Origin: Spinellus fusiger
Taxonomy: Eukaryota; Mucoromycota; Mucoromycetes; Mucorales; Phycomycetaceae
Assembly (NCBI GenBank): GCA_025094145.1
Contig: JALLLS010000084.1
Coordinates: 83,090-147,089, forward strand
Reading direction: 5' to 3'
DNA length: 64,000 nucleotides
Shown here: positions 21,905 to 36,982 of the stretch, piece by piece
How positions within the stretch are numbered: position 1 is the first letter of the stretch
Layout of the letters: each line of letters opens with the position of its first letter
Position numbers and translations under genes: made by a program
Notes under the pieces: generated by a model
Seen by the model: the letters and a program-made list of their open reading frames with translations, nothing else
What the model was told of the DNA's origin: nothing
The model's database searches: none

Positions 21905-22365
21905 ATTAGATAAGTTAAGACTCTTTCTCAAGTCAGTCTCAGGTGGTCTATTCTTCCTTCTATACTGTCTAAGGTGTCTAGGTTGTCTAGGGTATACTCC
22001 TGAGCATAGTTATCTATCTCCCAAGGATAAAGCATAAGGCTTTTAGGGTGTAAATTCTATTGCTATGAAGGAATATACCTAGAACAGCAGTAGCTATAGT
22101 AATAGTATGTTATTAGCTACAGTATTATTAGCTATATTATTACAATAAACAATTTTATCCATCAACAATTTTATTCATAAACACTATTTTCTATTGATAA
22201 TACAATTTGATATTGAGCTATTCCACAAAAAGAAATAATAATTTGGATACTTGCAAACCTTTGATTTTAAACACAGATACATAAAAAGCAAGAATTTTTT
22301 AGACGTAAAAGGAAGGATATATCCCCGCTTAAAGGCCAGACAAATCTCTTGGTGTGTAGAGTCCT
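21905..22365 (-). repeat. Dispersed repeat, copy B
   Basis: Inverted partner of 12390-12800, with similarity by eye from about 22360 (CTCTACACACCAAGAG, CTGGCCTTTAAGCGG) down to CACCTGAGACTGACTTGAG near 21925. It begins within about 20 bases of the stop codon of the HEAT-repeat gene, so the insertion may define that gene's present 3' end. Confidence 0.75.
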
Positions 22366-22380
22366 AAGAGTAAAAGTGCT

Positions 22381-22660
22381 TTATGTAGAAACAAGGTGTG
22401 GGTCCAGTCTTTTTGTAATGGAGATAGGCAGGGGTCGAGGGTGTGTGTCCAGACAGGCCTGCAGCATGACTGTGGCTGTGGCTGTGGCTGTAGGGGACTC
22501 CACAGACACAGGATGATTTGCCTGCAAATAAGGCAGTAGAAAGTCAAGTAGAAGAGACAGAGGAAAAAGAGCTGACAGCGTAGTTGCAACCAACACCACC
22601 TATGAACCGCCCTCATGCTCATATAAGTTACACTCCAAAATGATATATATATATATAAAC

Positions 22661-22696
<36 letters not shown>

Positions 22697-24197
22697 TTGC
22701 TTTCTCATCACATCCACTCCACTCCACTCCACTCCAACCAACACTTGCCTTTGTACAGAGAGGACTGTTGGACCCAATATCCATACCCATCAGTGTATCC
22801 AGCAACATAGGAAGGGATTTCACCATATCCTTCTGTGCCCCATACCCAAGGAAGAGACGAAGCACCTCAAATGAAGCCAATTGTCGCTCCAGGATAAAAT
22901 GTTGAGTCTCCTGCAACACCAGCCTGAACATCTCCTCCCACTGTAGATGCACTAGATGGACCAGGCCTGCATTCTTCTGCTCTGGCTGCAAATCCTCAGC
23001 AATACCCGCCTCCACCATATCCACCCGACACTGATGATCGATTTCTGCGAGTCGTTCCTCACTGGCCCTGACAATGTCTGGATACGCATCGGTGGTGCCT
23101 GTCCATAGCAGGGGCAGAATGATGTGGGCGTGCGTGTATCTGTCTTTGGGCGACCACTGCACCAACACTCTTCCCATGGCATTGACAAGAGCCACACGCA
23201 CAAGAGGAGAGTGGTCGTAAAGAAGAGCAGGAAGAACAGGCGCACGTCCTCTATCGCTGTCGGCTGCCACTAGTCCATGGATCCACTGTGCATTCTGAAG
23301 CACTGCCTCCAATGTCTTATGTTAAGGGCATAAGCTCAAAGACCTCATAGGCTAACACAGGCAGGGGGTATATATATATATGTATGTATGTGTGTGTGTG
23401 TGTGTGTGTAGGTGTGTGTTCTTTATTACCTCTAGTCCCAGGACACGCACAGCTGCATGATGATGATACAGCCATCCCAGTGTCATTTTTACAGGGCGCT
23501 CTCCTGCATAGCCCATCAGCACAGGTGCGTGTCGGGCAGCCGTTGCTAGGAGACAGGCACCCTGCTTCTGCACACCAGGAAATGTATCCACCAGAGTGCG
23601 CTGGACAATGGCAAGAACAGTCTCCAGCTGCTGTGGCTGGGTATGAAGAAGAGCAGTGTGTACAAGCATCACCCATGCAAGTCGGGTTTCTTCTGTAGGC
23701 TCGACTCCAGGCTGGAATCTTTCAAGGCCTTGGTGGGTTATGGTGTCAAATACAGTGACAGGTACCACGGAGACACTTTGGACACATCTAGAAAAGAGAG
23801 AGAAAGAAAGAGAAAGAGAGAGAGAGCGTATAAGAAGGTGCGAGAGAGTGTCTATAGGAAGACCCCATGGTCACCTTGTCAGGAGTTGGACAGACTCTTC
23901 ACGCACTTGGTCCATAGGATTCTGTGTGCAGAGTAGCAAGTCAGGCACAACACCTACCACCATGTTCTGAATGTCTTGTTGGCTGTCTTGGGTTGAGACA
24001 AGAGCGGTTTCCATGGTAGCGTGTAATGAGCTCAGGGCCTGCTGTTTGGCTCTACGGTCGTTGCTGCATGTGTCCTTGAGAATAGACAAGAGCTGGACTA
24101 ATGACTAAGAGAACATACTCGGAGCAATCCTTCTTAAGGAAGAAGAAGAGGTTTATTTACTTACTGCTTGTAGGTTAGTGATATAAGCTTCGGCCAT
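22381..24197 (-). CDS. HEAT-repeat protein resembling dynein axonemal assembly factor 5 (DNAAF5/HEATR2)
   Basis: Five minus-strand exons: 24197-24165, 24104-23875, 23787-23430, 23315-22749 and 22599-22381, giving about 468 residues, in frame throughout. The last intron has a GC donor (AAAG/GCAAGT); the others are GT-AG. The protein is a series of HEAT-like helices: NDRRAKQQALSSLHATME, DQVREESVQLLTR, PVKMTLGWLYHHHAAVRVLG, and the most telling block LLYDHSPLVRVALVNAMGRV with DRYTHAHIILPLLWTGTTD, which resembles the central HEATR2 segment (DHSPLVR, DRYS, LIPLLLTGLTDE). HEATR2 acts in the cytoplasm to preassemble axonemal dynein. Animal proteins are about 850 residues, so this one lacks the C-terminal half. 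It ends beside a dispersed repeat, suggesting truncation. It could instead be another HEAT protein. Confidence 0.7.
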
Positions 24198-24514
24198 ATA
24201 AAATAAATAAATAAATAAAAACAAGCAGAGAGAGGAAGGAAAAAAAAAACCGACATGAATTTTACTTTCTTTCTTTCTTTCCTCCCATTTTAAACCCCTA
24301 CACACATCCTACACACACTGATGATGATGATCTTGAACATAAACAAAGTATGGAAAAACTGAACATGTGAATCTTTAATGATAAGACAAAAAATGCAAAG
24401 GAGAAGAAGAGAAGAGAAAGATAAAAGGAGAGAAACAACATGGGAAGGTGTGTGTGACGTTGATTTTGTGGATGCTATAGAAGAATGAGCTTCCCTCCCT
24501 ATCTCTTTTTTTTT
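24198..24514. other. Spacer between DNAAF5-like gene and gfa1
   Basis: Holds AAAT and CTTT microsatellites and the presumed 3' UTR of gfa1. No gene is seen. Confidence 0.7.
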
Positions 24515-26634
<2,120 letters not shown>

Positions 26635-29006
26635 GTTGTTCTATTAAAAATGAAGGAAGGAAGGAGAAGATCTTTTGTCTGCCCTACAAAATGTGCCTTT
26701 TTATTCCTTCTCTCTTTTCTCCTCCCCCCTTTTTTTTGTTGTTGTTGTTAATGTTGGTGCAAGTGTTATTGGTTCCGCGGCGCGTGTCAGACTCTCCATG
26801 GAAGGATAGAGACAGTGTCGGCTTATCAATTCATCCGTGGGTCTATTTTTATCCTGCTCTATTTTCATCTTTCAAGGGCATGGGAAGCAGGATTCATTTG
26901 GCAGTCAACTCAGATTCCTTGCCAAAAATAACATTGAGGCTTGAGTCCAGTGTGGCCAGCATATTTCTTGTTTCTTGCACTCTTGCGCTCTTGCACTCTT
27001 GCGCTCTTGCCACGTGTGGCTGCTGCTGATACTCCGCGCTGAGCCCAACTCTATCTATCTCTATAAGCTGAGTATATTATTAATAGTCTTGTTTCTATTC
27101 TTAATCGAGGCGACTGACGCGTGTGATACGTAGCACACGGAAAGATCATCGCAAGTAAGGCGAAAGAGTATGCGAGAGAGATTGAGAGAGAAAGAAAGAA
27201 AGAACACACCAAGAAAGGGATGGATTCCTGCCAACAAGTGTAGGTGGAATCCCCCTCCTAATCCAATGGGTGGGTGGATGGGAGGATGTGAGGAAGAAAA
27301 CAGGCGTCCCTCAAAGGGGGTGGTGGTGGTGAAGGGAGTGGAATGGCTCTTGATGGCAACGTGCACTTGTGACAGTACAATCCAGATATGTTTTAAATGC
27401 AAGTACCATTGTGTGAATTACCACGTTCTTGATTAGACATTGGAGAGTGAAAATAGGCTGTGCTTGTAGTTGTAGCTGAGAAATAAGGAACAGCATAGCA
27501 ACAGCAGATCAGATTCAGTGGTGATAAATGATACCCCCTCAAAGTAATAATGAAAGGAAGAAAAGAAGAATAAGAAGGAGAAAAAGGATAAAAAGAGCAC
27601 AAACACAAAGGCGTGTCTAAGTGTGTGTATGTATATGTATGTATATGTATGTATGTGTATGTATGTATGTATATATATATATATATGTGTGTGTGTGCAA
27701 GGCAGTGGTGCTGCATGTACGCCTTGTTTGAAAGTGGCTAGTGAGGCATAGACTTATAATGAAAATTTAACCTTTTAAAGAACAACCTTGAAAGAGTGAG
27801 AAAGGGGGTTGGTTTGTACGATAGACTCAACAAATACTCAACAGAGTCAAGCGTAGATTTACTTCTTTTTTATTTATTTTTTTATTTTCTTCATTGGTAA
27901 AGGGGTCTATAGACTACAATCACTCAACACAGATCTATTGGCATTCTATCTCTATCCATTACACTAGTAGAAATAGCCTTTTTTCTTTCTTTCATTATTA
28001 ATTTGCGTGCATAGTACTTCTTACCTGTTGGCCTGTCTTTGTGATAATAACATGAACAAGCAGCATACTGTACATAGCTGTTTTGTTTCGAATTTACAAA
28101 TAACCTTCTTATCTTTCTACTTATAGAGTGTGGGAATGCATAGACATCTAAAAGAGAAATAGGAAGAGACACTTGCACGTGAAAACGCGTACTATTTCAT
28201 TACAAAATAAGTGAGAAATAGGGTTGGCAATAAATAGCACAGACCTACACTGCCAGTCAAAGAGAAAGAAAATCTCCAAGGATAGAACAGCTGAGGACGT
28301 GAGTGATTGATAAATGCTGATCCTGCAGAAAAAGAAGGAAAAAAAAGAAAAAAGAAAAAGAAGAATCTCCCACTCCAATCTTCTCATTGTCTTTATAAGA
28401 AGGTGTATGCATCTCCTCATGCCCTTTCTACTGCTCTTATACAGTTCTACAGTGGTGCAGCTGTGCAGTTGAGACTACCATGTTCAGCTCTCTCTGCCTT
28501 TTCCAAGAGTGTGCACAGTCACGAATAACATGTATCACTGGGTTTTCTGTACAGTCAGTGTTTCATACTCTATTAAAAAAAAAAGACATGCACCCTATTC
28601 CATCTGTTTTGCAGAAAATAGCCCTAGCCACTGTTCTTGGCTTGAATCTCAGGAGAAGAGTGAAATGAAATCCTCCTCTTCTTAAGCCATAGCACTTTTT
28701 TGAAACATCGATCCACTTTTATGCGGCACTTCTATTCTCTGGCCAATGATGACCCATTGCGATCATTTAGGTTATCGGAATGTCTTTTAATGGATAATTA
28801 CTATTTCTGGGTGTGATGTATCCAATTTAGGGAAATAGAGAAAGAAATAAAAGGAAAAAAGAGATGGGGGGGACGTACTGATATTGGCAGGAAGACAGAC
28901 AGGGTCGACGGCTGTGAGTCTCGGAAGAGAGACGTCACTGTGACTCTCCTGCCACCTGCAAAATTTTCTATTTGCAGGCACCACTTTCTTTGTTCACAAA
29001 CACGCC
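26635..29006. other. Divergent intergenic region between gfa1 and ATP synthase beta
   Basis: Promoters of both genes must lie here. Pyrimidine and AC/TG repeats are common (27165-27205 GA-rich; 27617-27692 TATG/TATA). Several short frames have no recognisable content. The last 100 bases before 29007 probably form the ATP2 5' UTR. Confidence 0.5.
27617..27692. repeat. TATG/TATA microsatellite
   Basis: Tandem GTATGTATA units followed by a TA run and a TG run. Confidence 0.93.
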
Positions 29007-30669
<1,663 letters not shown>

Positions 30670-31929
30670 TTGTGAAATAACAAAGCCTACAATTTCTTTT
30701 TATTTTGTAATTAAAAAAATAGTCTTGTATTTAAAAAAAAAAAAGACATATCAATATATACTCATTGTCTGATGGTTGATTGCTTAAGAAGAAGGACAGT
30801 TTTCAATAGTGAATCCTATTGCACACGTACTTCTTATTCATCCTACTCTATTGACTATATTCATAGAAAGCTCTTTAGCATATATACACAATGATGGACA
30901 TAAATATAAACATTCCAAACCAATAATAGAAATTGACCCTAAGATAAGAGATAGGCATGGAGGGATAGTCATTGGAGAAATCAGTAAAACATTCATCGTC
31001 AATAAATACAATAGAAAATATCTGCTAAAGTATCAGTGTTCATCATAGAAGACACTTGAACCCTCTATTTCTTGTTTTTCCTAGCATAAATCTATTGGAA
31101 AATGTTGACCATCATCCATAGATTACATGAGTTGTTGCTATGCTGTTGCTGTTGCTGTTGCTGTTACTGTTGCTGTTGGTAGTATAGCATCATGCAACTA
31201 TAAAGTGGAATGGTAATAGAACATAAAACATGACCCAATAAACTGAGAAGAAAAGAATGCAGTGATTTCAAGCCCAGGATTATTCTTAGTGTGCATCATC
31301 TACTTTCATATTGCTATAACATTATGAATAGATGAGATATACTTTTGAATTCTTCATCAGTAGTCCAAAAGGAATATCTATAAAATAAGAGAGAATTAGT
31401 CTAGTCCTTTGTTCTTAGCACTTTAGTACTCTGTATGGCTGCCCATAAATATCATTGGACTGCCTGCTATCTCTGTCTCATGCTAGTAATCTATTCAATT
31501 CTTGCATCAGAAAAGCTTCCAATTCTCTGAGGATATAATAAAGACAAGTGGATAGACAATAGTCATCACAGGGACATGTTTGATTCACTAAAAGATTACT
31601 ATGGAAAACTAAAAACCCTATATTGTTTCACTGAGCTCAGTCAATATAAAACTGTTCAAAGTCCAGTGGTAAAATTGGTATATAACTTTCAGATTGTAAT
31701 TGTAATTAAATGTTGATATGCTTTAATCTTTTATTGTTACATACCACTTACTCTATTTTATAACTAGTTTCAATGATATGTATTTGCATAGTTACCTATG
31801 ACGAGTTTGACTGACTTTGCAGGGAAATTTAGGTCTTTGATTTTCAACAGAATATTAAAGTATAAAGCAGTAGGGTGCTGTTATTTGCACCGTAGAATAT
31901 ATATTAACATGGATATATATTGGGGGGTT
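30670..31929. other. Intergenic, no gene seen
   Basis: Contains the ATP2 3' UTR and a GCTGTT-type microsatellite at 31139-31178. A 79-codon frame (30809-31048) is unsupported. Confidence 0.5.
31139..31178. repeat. GCTGTT microsatellite
   Basis: Six or more tandem TGTTGC units. Confidence 0.93.
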
Positions 31930-33690
31930 GAATTGCCTAAATAGGAATTAAGCTGATTCACCGTAAAAATAAAAATACTTCAGCTCCCATATTTTCACCC
32001 AGAAATTGACTTGTGTTTTTCGGCAAGTCAATCTATTGATCAAAATACAGTCTTTTCACTATAGAGTTCATTCATAAATAACATACCTTCTTTTGCATAT
32101 CTCTTTTCAAATGACAAGTACCTATTCCAGAAAGACTTATCTATTCTGTAGTAATGAGATTCCATACTCTACTTGCTTCTTAAAGTCATTGAAATCATAG
32201 AACTTCCCAAAAAAAACACTTATAGTTGCTGAAGTTCTGAATCAAATTATCTCTCATAGTCATCTCAACTTCCCAAAACCTTTCTTCGTCTCACTACAAC
32301 TGAACAGCCAAGACATTGGAACCACAATACCCATCTCTTTTTTTAAAACATCTGCAACTTTTGTGTAGGCTTCAGTTGGAACTTGCTGCTTATATTGTCA
32401 TTAGGTTTTTTTTTTCTTTTTTGAAATATATCAATTCCCTACTTCTTTCCTACTGCTATCTTGCCTTTTTTTGCTGAAACATTATTAATACGCTCAAATA
32501 CAACATTTAGATCTCCAATGCTAGTTCTTATCTCTCGTTTCATAAGAGAATGTTCACCTTCAACCCTGGAAGAAGGTGTAGAGTTGAAGTATAAGTATTT
32601 TGTTAGTCCAAACAGACATAAATCTATACAAACATACAGCTTTATTTTGAAATAATTATTTTTCAAGTTCAATAAATACAAGTAAACAGACCTTTCTTTG
32701 TAGCTCATTTCTGTCAAAGAGTATCAAGAGCACTCTTTTCTCTTTGAATATTTTCACTCTCTTCTTTATCAATCCCAGGAAAATATTTTATGAGGCTAGA
32801 TAAAACATTCATAGATATATGTCATTGACATAGTAGATGAGTAGCCTGGTTAGGCACTTCTTCTGAGGCATTCATCAGTACCAGCTCATGATCTATTACC
32901 ACAACTTTGGGATAATGCTTCTCAAGAAAAGCAAAAGTGTTTCATCTGGCTTAAAATCCAAGTGTAATCAGCCACTTTCTCGTTTATGATAAAGGCAATA
33001 CCGAGAATAGATGTACTATTCGAGTTTTTTATACCAACTACTTGTACCATTGGCATTTTGTAACGATATGTTTTGTAGGTAGTATCAATTACAAGAGCGG
33101 TTGAGTATCTTTCAAGAAGCTTCACAAAGTCTTTGTAGCAAAAAAATAAATAAAAAAGACCAGTCAATTTTCCTAAAGTTGCTTCATATTTTAACTCATA
33201 GTAATAGTTTTCATTTTCGCCAAATGCATAATTATTCATGCCGGTTTCAGTCATTTCTTAATCAAGTTGTATCTCTTCAATATCTTGATTAAAAAGATTT
33301 ATCCAATATTGGAGTTTGTGATAACTATTTGAAAAATCATCATTAGTAGATAAATATTTTATGTCAAACATGGTAGAGTTATTCAATAAAAAAGAAAAAA
33401 GAATATGAACCAACTGTAACAAAGCTTAAAGAAAAGGAACTTTATTATAATAAAACGATACCACTCTTATATCTTTACGTCTAATCTATTGTGCTATTAG
33501 CTTGATGAATTACTCTATATCATATGGTCTAACGATCATTGTCCTTTAAAGATTCTACTGACGATAAAGTTAATATTTTTTAATTTATACTTCAAAGAAA
33601 GACTATTTTGTTGTTTTTAGATTTGCTGTCCAAAATATTCTCATTTTTACAGTGAATCAGCTTAATTCTTATTTAGGCAACACACGCCAC
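31930..33690 (-). mobile_element. Mutator-like element (MULE), decayed
   Basis: Inverted ends: left TTGCCTAAATAGGAATTAAG then CTGATTCACCGTAAAAAT (31933-31970); right, in reverse complement, TTGCCTAAATAAGAATTAAG then CTGATTCACTGTAAAAAT (33638-33680). The repeats probably extend a few bases outward (TGGGGGGTTG versus TGTGGCGTGT). The enclosed minus-strand transposase is MULE-type. The length is about 1.76 kb. No clear 8-10 base target duplication could be seen. Confidence 0.82.
32439..33290 (-). pseudogene. MULE transposase, broken
   Basis: The minus strand reads YSTALVIDTTYKTYRYKMPM and then VQVVGIKNSNSTSILGIAF and DYTWILSQMK (32922-33254), the core of the MULE transposase domain with the first catalytic Asp. 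In the next stretch (32718-32921) YPKVVVIDHELVLMNA gives the second Asp and THLLCQ-stop-HI corresponds to the LLCxWHI block. At 32439-32717, SSRVEGEHSLMKREI is the C-terminal S-R-V-E-x-H block with the catalytic Glu. Stops and frameshifts interrupt it. Confidence 0.87.
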
Positions 33691-34481
33691 AAAATGTTTT
33701 GCACATCAATTAATCAATACGTTTATTTATTATACTGAATCGATAGTATATGAAAGCATTCCTACTCAGGAGACTCGGCATATAAGAAACAATACACCAC
33801 GGCAAATTTATATGTTATTTACCCAGAAACACCCTATGTGGTAAGATCATTAAAGATGCACTCTGTGAAATCAGTCTTTTCAGGGGAGTCACAGGATGAC
33901 AGTTGTGTTTTTTGGTGTCCTGTTTTCTTTGCTGACTTGATGGCCTTTTGGATGTCTATTCTTAACTTAGCATCCACTGTCATTTACTGTCATTTTTCTC
34001 CTCATTTAAGGTTTTATATTCTCTTGTTCTTCCGTCTCCTCTCTTTGTATTTATGGTTTCACTTGAGTATTTGAAATACTTATATGTATATCTTAACTGT
34101 TCAAACGATCTCATAGGATGGCTAATATACCCAATACACGAATAGCAACTAAGCATCCAAAAAAATATAAATATAAATATAAATATAAATAAATACTTTG
34201 AACTGTATATTTGAAAGACAAACAAATGATGGCTCATACAACTATCTATTACAACCATTCTGTGATTTGTTGGATAGCTTATTTATTCTAATAAACAACT
34301 TTCCCCTGTAATGATATTATAATAATTGATTTGAAAAGGTAGACACACTATTATATTTTTATTTGTTTGCAAGTCATTTTACCTCTATAAATAATGAATA
34401 CAAAAGCAGGTGATACTATCACTTTCTAGTGATAAAATATACACAGTGTTTTCATTTATATATGTATTTATAAGAATTAGT
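33691..34481. other. Intergenic, no gene seen
   Basis: Short frames only. An ATAAAT microsatellite occurs at about 34165-34195. Confidence 0.5.
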
Positions 34482-36982
34482 CTAACTCCATCCACCGCCA
34501 TCGAAACCAACAAATCCCTAGAATGATAATAATTGAATAAGATAGGATTGAGAGGATATCTTACAGTCAGCAGAAATACAGGGAAATACGTCTTTTGTTC
34601 TATTTGTGAACACCCTAAAATAGAATGATTAGAACTTAATATATAGAGTGTAGCTTACAATTCCAAGCAGATGTTAGTCGGCCATCAATACAACTGCCTG
34701 CATCATAGAAGTTGTCTGCACCCGAACCATCAAAGGCACCACGGAAGAAATCCGCTATAGAAAACAGATAAATACGCATGTGTTCTAATAGATAAAATAC
34801 TATAACATCACTTACATAATATAGCCTTTCTGCATTCTGTTACACCACCGAATTTCTTCTCAATGTACTTTTTCAAGCCATCATTGTCTGTAAGCTCATC
34901 AAGTTTATCCAGTGCCAGACAGATTGGACTCAGAATGCGCGACACTTGGTTATACTAATGTTCTCGAGTCCGTTTTCAGTATATAATGTCAATGGTCTAC
35001 CTTGTCAATAAACATAAGAGAGTTGGGTACATTCTTATCTCCGAGATGAATAACAGAACTACCAATCCAGGTTCCTGCTTTTTTCTGGGCTCGATAGAGA
35101 GTACGATGCATCTCCCGAGAGACTTGAGGACAGGCTTGGACTCGGTTTAAGCCTTGTCCAGTGTGCACAAGTCGGTAAGGATTAGACATGCTGAGCATAT
35201 CTTGATCTGCTAGCATCCAAAGCATAAACATCTCATTCAATATCTCTCTCCACAATTTAAGAGTTTGGTTAACATAGATGTACTGTGTTTCATGGTCATG
35301 GCTAAGTCTATGTCCTTCTGCACCAGCTGAGATGGAGAGTGAATAGAAAGTATCTTCCTTTGTTGGGTAAAAGAGCTTCTCAAGGTAATGAATCATCTTT
35401 TCGCAAGGATCTCTGTTGCCTCTCAGATAAGCATTGTTATCACCAATACTGTACAAACAGTGTCGGATTTCGTCAGAAGTTAAGGTCTTTGACTGATATT
35501 TACGGCTCAATTGTTCAATACTTTTCTCTTTTCGTTTGATTTCAGCTTGGATTTGATTGCGTGATTTTCCATCAGGGATGATTTCTCGTGTAGCAATGAC
35601 AATGATCTCTTCATGAAGAATAGCTAAACCACTTCTTTCCTTTAAGAAACTGTGGACTGTCTTGATAGGCGCTACACACTTGAATCCAAGCATGTCCTGA
35701 ACATCTGGAATCATTGAATCCTATAAAACACTAAGACAGACATCCTTTTGTGTTTTTCCTCGATGACTTGTTTTTATTTTATTTTTTATATATCTTACCG
35801 CCAGCAGATACATAAGTTTTCCATAGGCAGATCGCATTTTCTCTGGATTCATAATCTTATGCCTGTCGAGACCATCTCAGTTCTGGCCTGCTAATATTTC
35901 TACTTACCGTCTTCCAATTTCAAACACGGTCTGGAAAAACTCTTCATTCTCATCAAATGTTCGATCTGTAAATAGCTCTTGTCCTCGCTTATAGTCACAG
36001 GCTAGAACCAATCCAGTAAAAACAGCACAAAGCTCCTTGATCTGACTCACAGTACGCTTAGCCTTGCTGGTATGCGACATGTCATCAATTTTATCTGGCT
36101 GTGTTAGTAGAAGAGTCATAAGAAAGGTAGCCAATACCTGTGTATTCAGTGACATTTAATGCAGCCTCTAATCTAAAGACATCCATTCAATATCACTGTA
36201 TGTTTCTTCTTCTTTTCTTGTTAAAGCACAGGATGAACTTACAGACGTAGGTATTTTCTTTCTTCTGCGTGTAAACGAAGGGGAATGTATTTTGACCTTG
36301 AGGGATGAACCATCTATAAGCTTCTGTCTTTTTTCTTTCTTTCTTTTCTTTTTCTTCTTCTTCCATTAGATAGATTTCCCCTTACCTATTCTCCATCCAC
36401 TCGCCAATATTGATGTCTTTAGCTGTAATGACTGGTTTGATCAAGGGCTTTGTTGAATTCCATTAAAGAAGAATAGACATTAGATTCCAAAGATAACTCA
36501 CACTGACAGCCATAGCTAGTACCTCTTCAGGTATTAATTCTTCTTTTGGATTCTGAATATTTTCTATATAAGCCGCATAACTCTTCTTTGTATGCTTGAC
36601 ACGTTTTCCAGTACGATGAATCATGCCTGTTATAAAGATTCTTAAATATATATATATATATATATACCTATCTCTCTCCCTTTATTCTAATACATGTGCG
36701 CATAGAAATACTTTACCATAGCACACCTCACAGAATGACTCATTGCATTGATTACAATAGAGGTCTGCCTAGAGACAGAATATGTATAAATGTATAGTCT
36801 AGTAAAAGAAAAGCGTTATAAATTAAACCTACTGCCTGATCTCTGCACTCTACACAGTAGCCAGGAAGCGCCTCCTTGTCAGCTTCGACAAATTCATCGA
36901 CAGAATCGTCTGTCTCCATAATAGACACCTTGTCGGAGAGAATATCATCCAAACGGTGCTGCTTTTCTGAACCTGCTAGCAT
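34482..36982 (-). CDS. B-box zinc finger + DUF2009 (UPF0652) protein, possible internal lesion
   Basis: A many-exon minus-strand gene. Recognised exons: 36982-36833, 36768-36717, about 36629-36490, about 36446-36387 (KPVITAKDINIGEWMEN), about 36315-36245 (WFIPQGQNTFPFVYTQ), about 36175-35908, 35862-35799, 35720-35001, then three or four short ones ending FLLTGFVGFDGGGWS at 34482. The N-terminal part has a B-box-like finger (CVECRDQA, ADLYCNQCNESFCEVCYG, HRTGKRVKH). The core QKKAGTWIGSSVIHLGDKNV and VPNSLMFIDK is characteristic of DUF2009 proteins, whose function is unknown. At about 36145-36250 the homologous-looking RLEAALNVTEYT and VLATFLMTLLLTQPDK lie in different frames, and the splice before them does not fit either frame. 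This means either a short indel (a CA slip would explain one change) or a sequence error. Confidence 0.72.
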
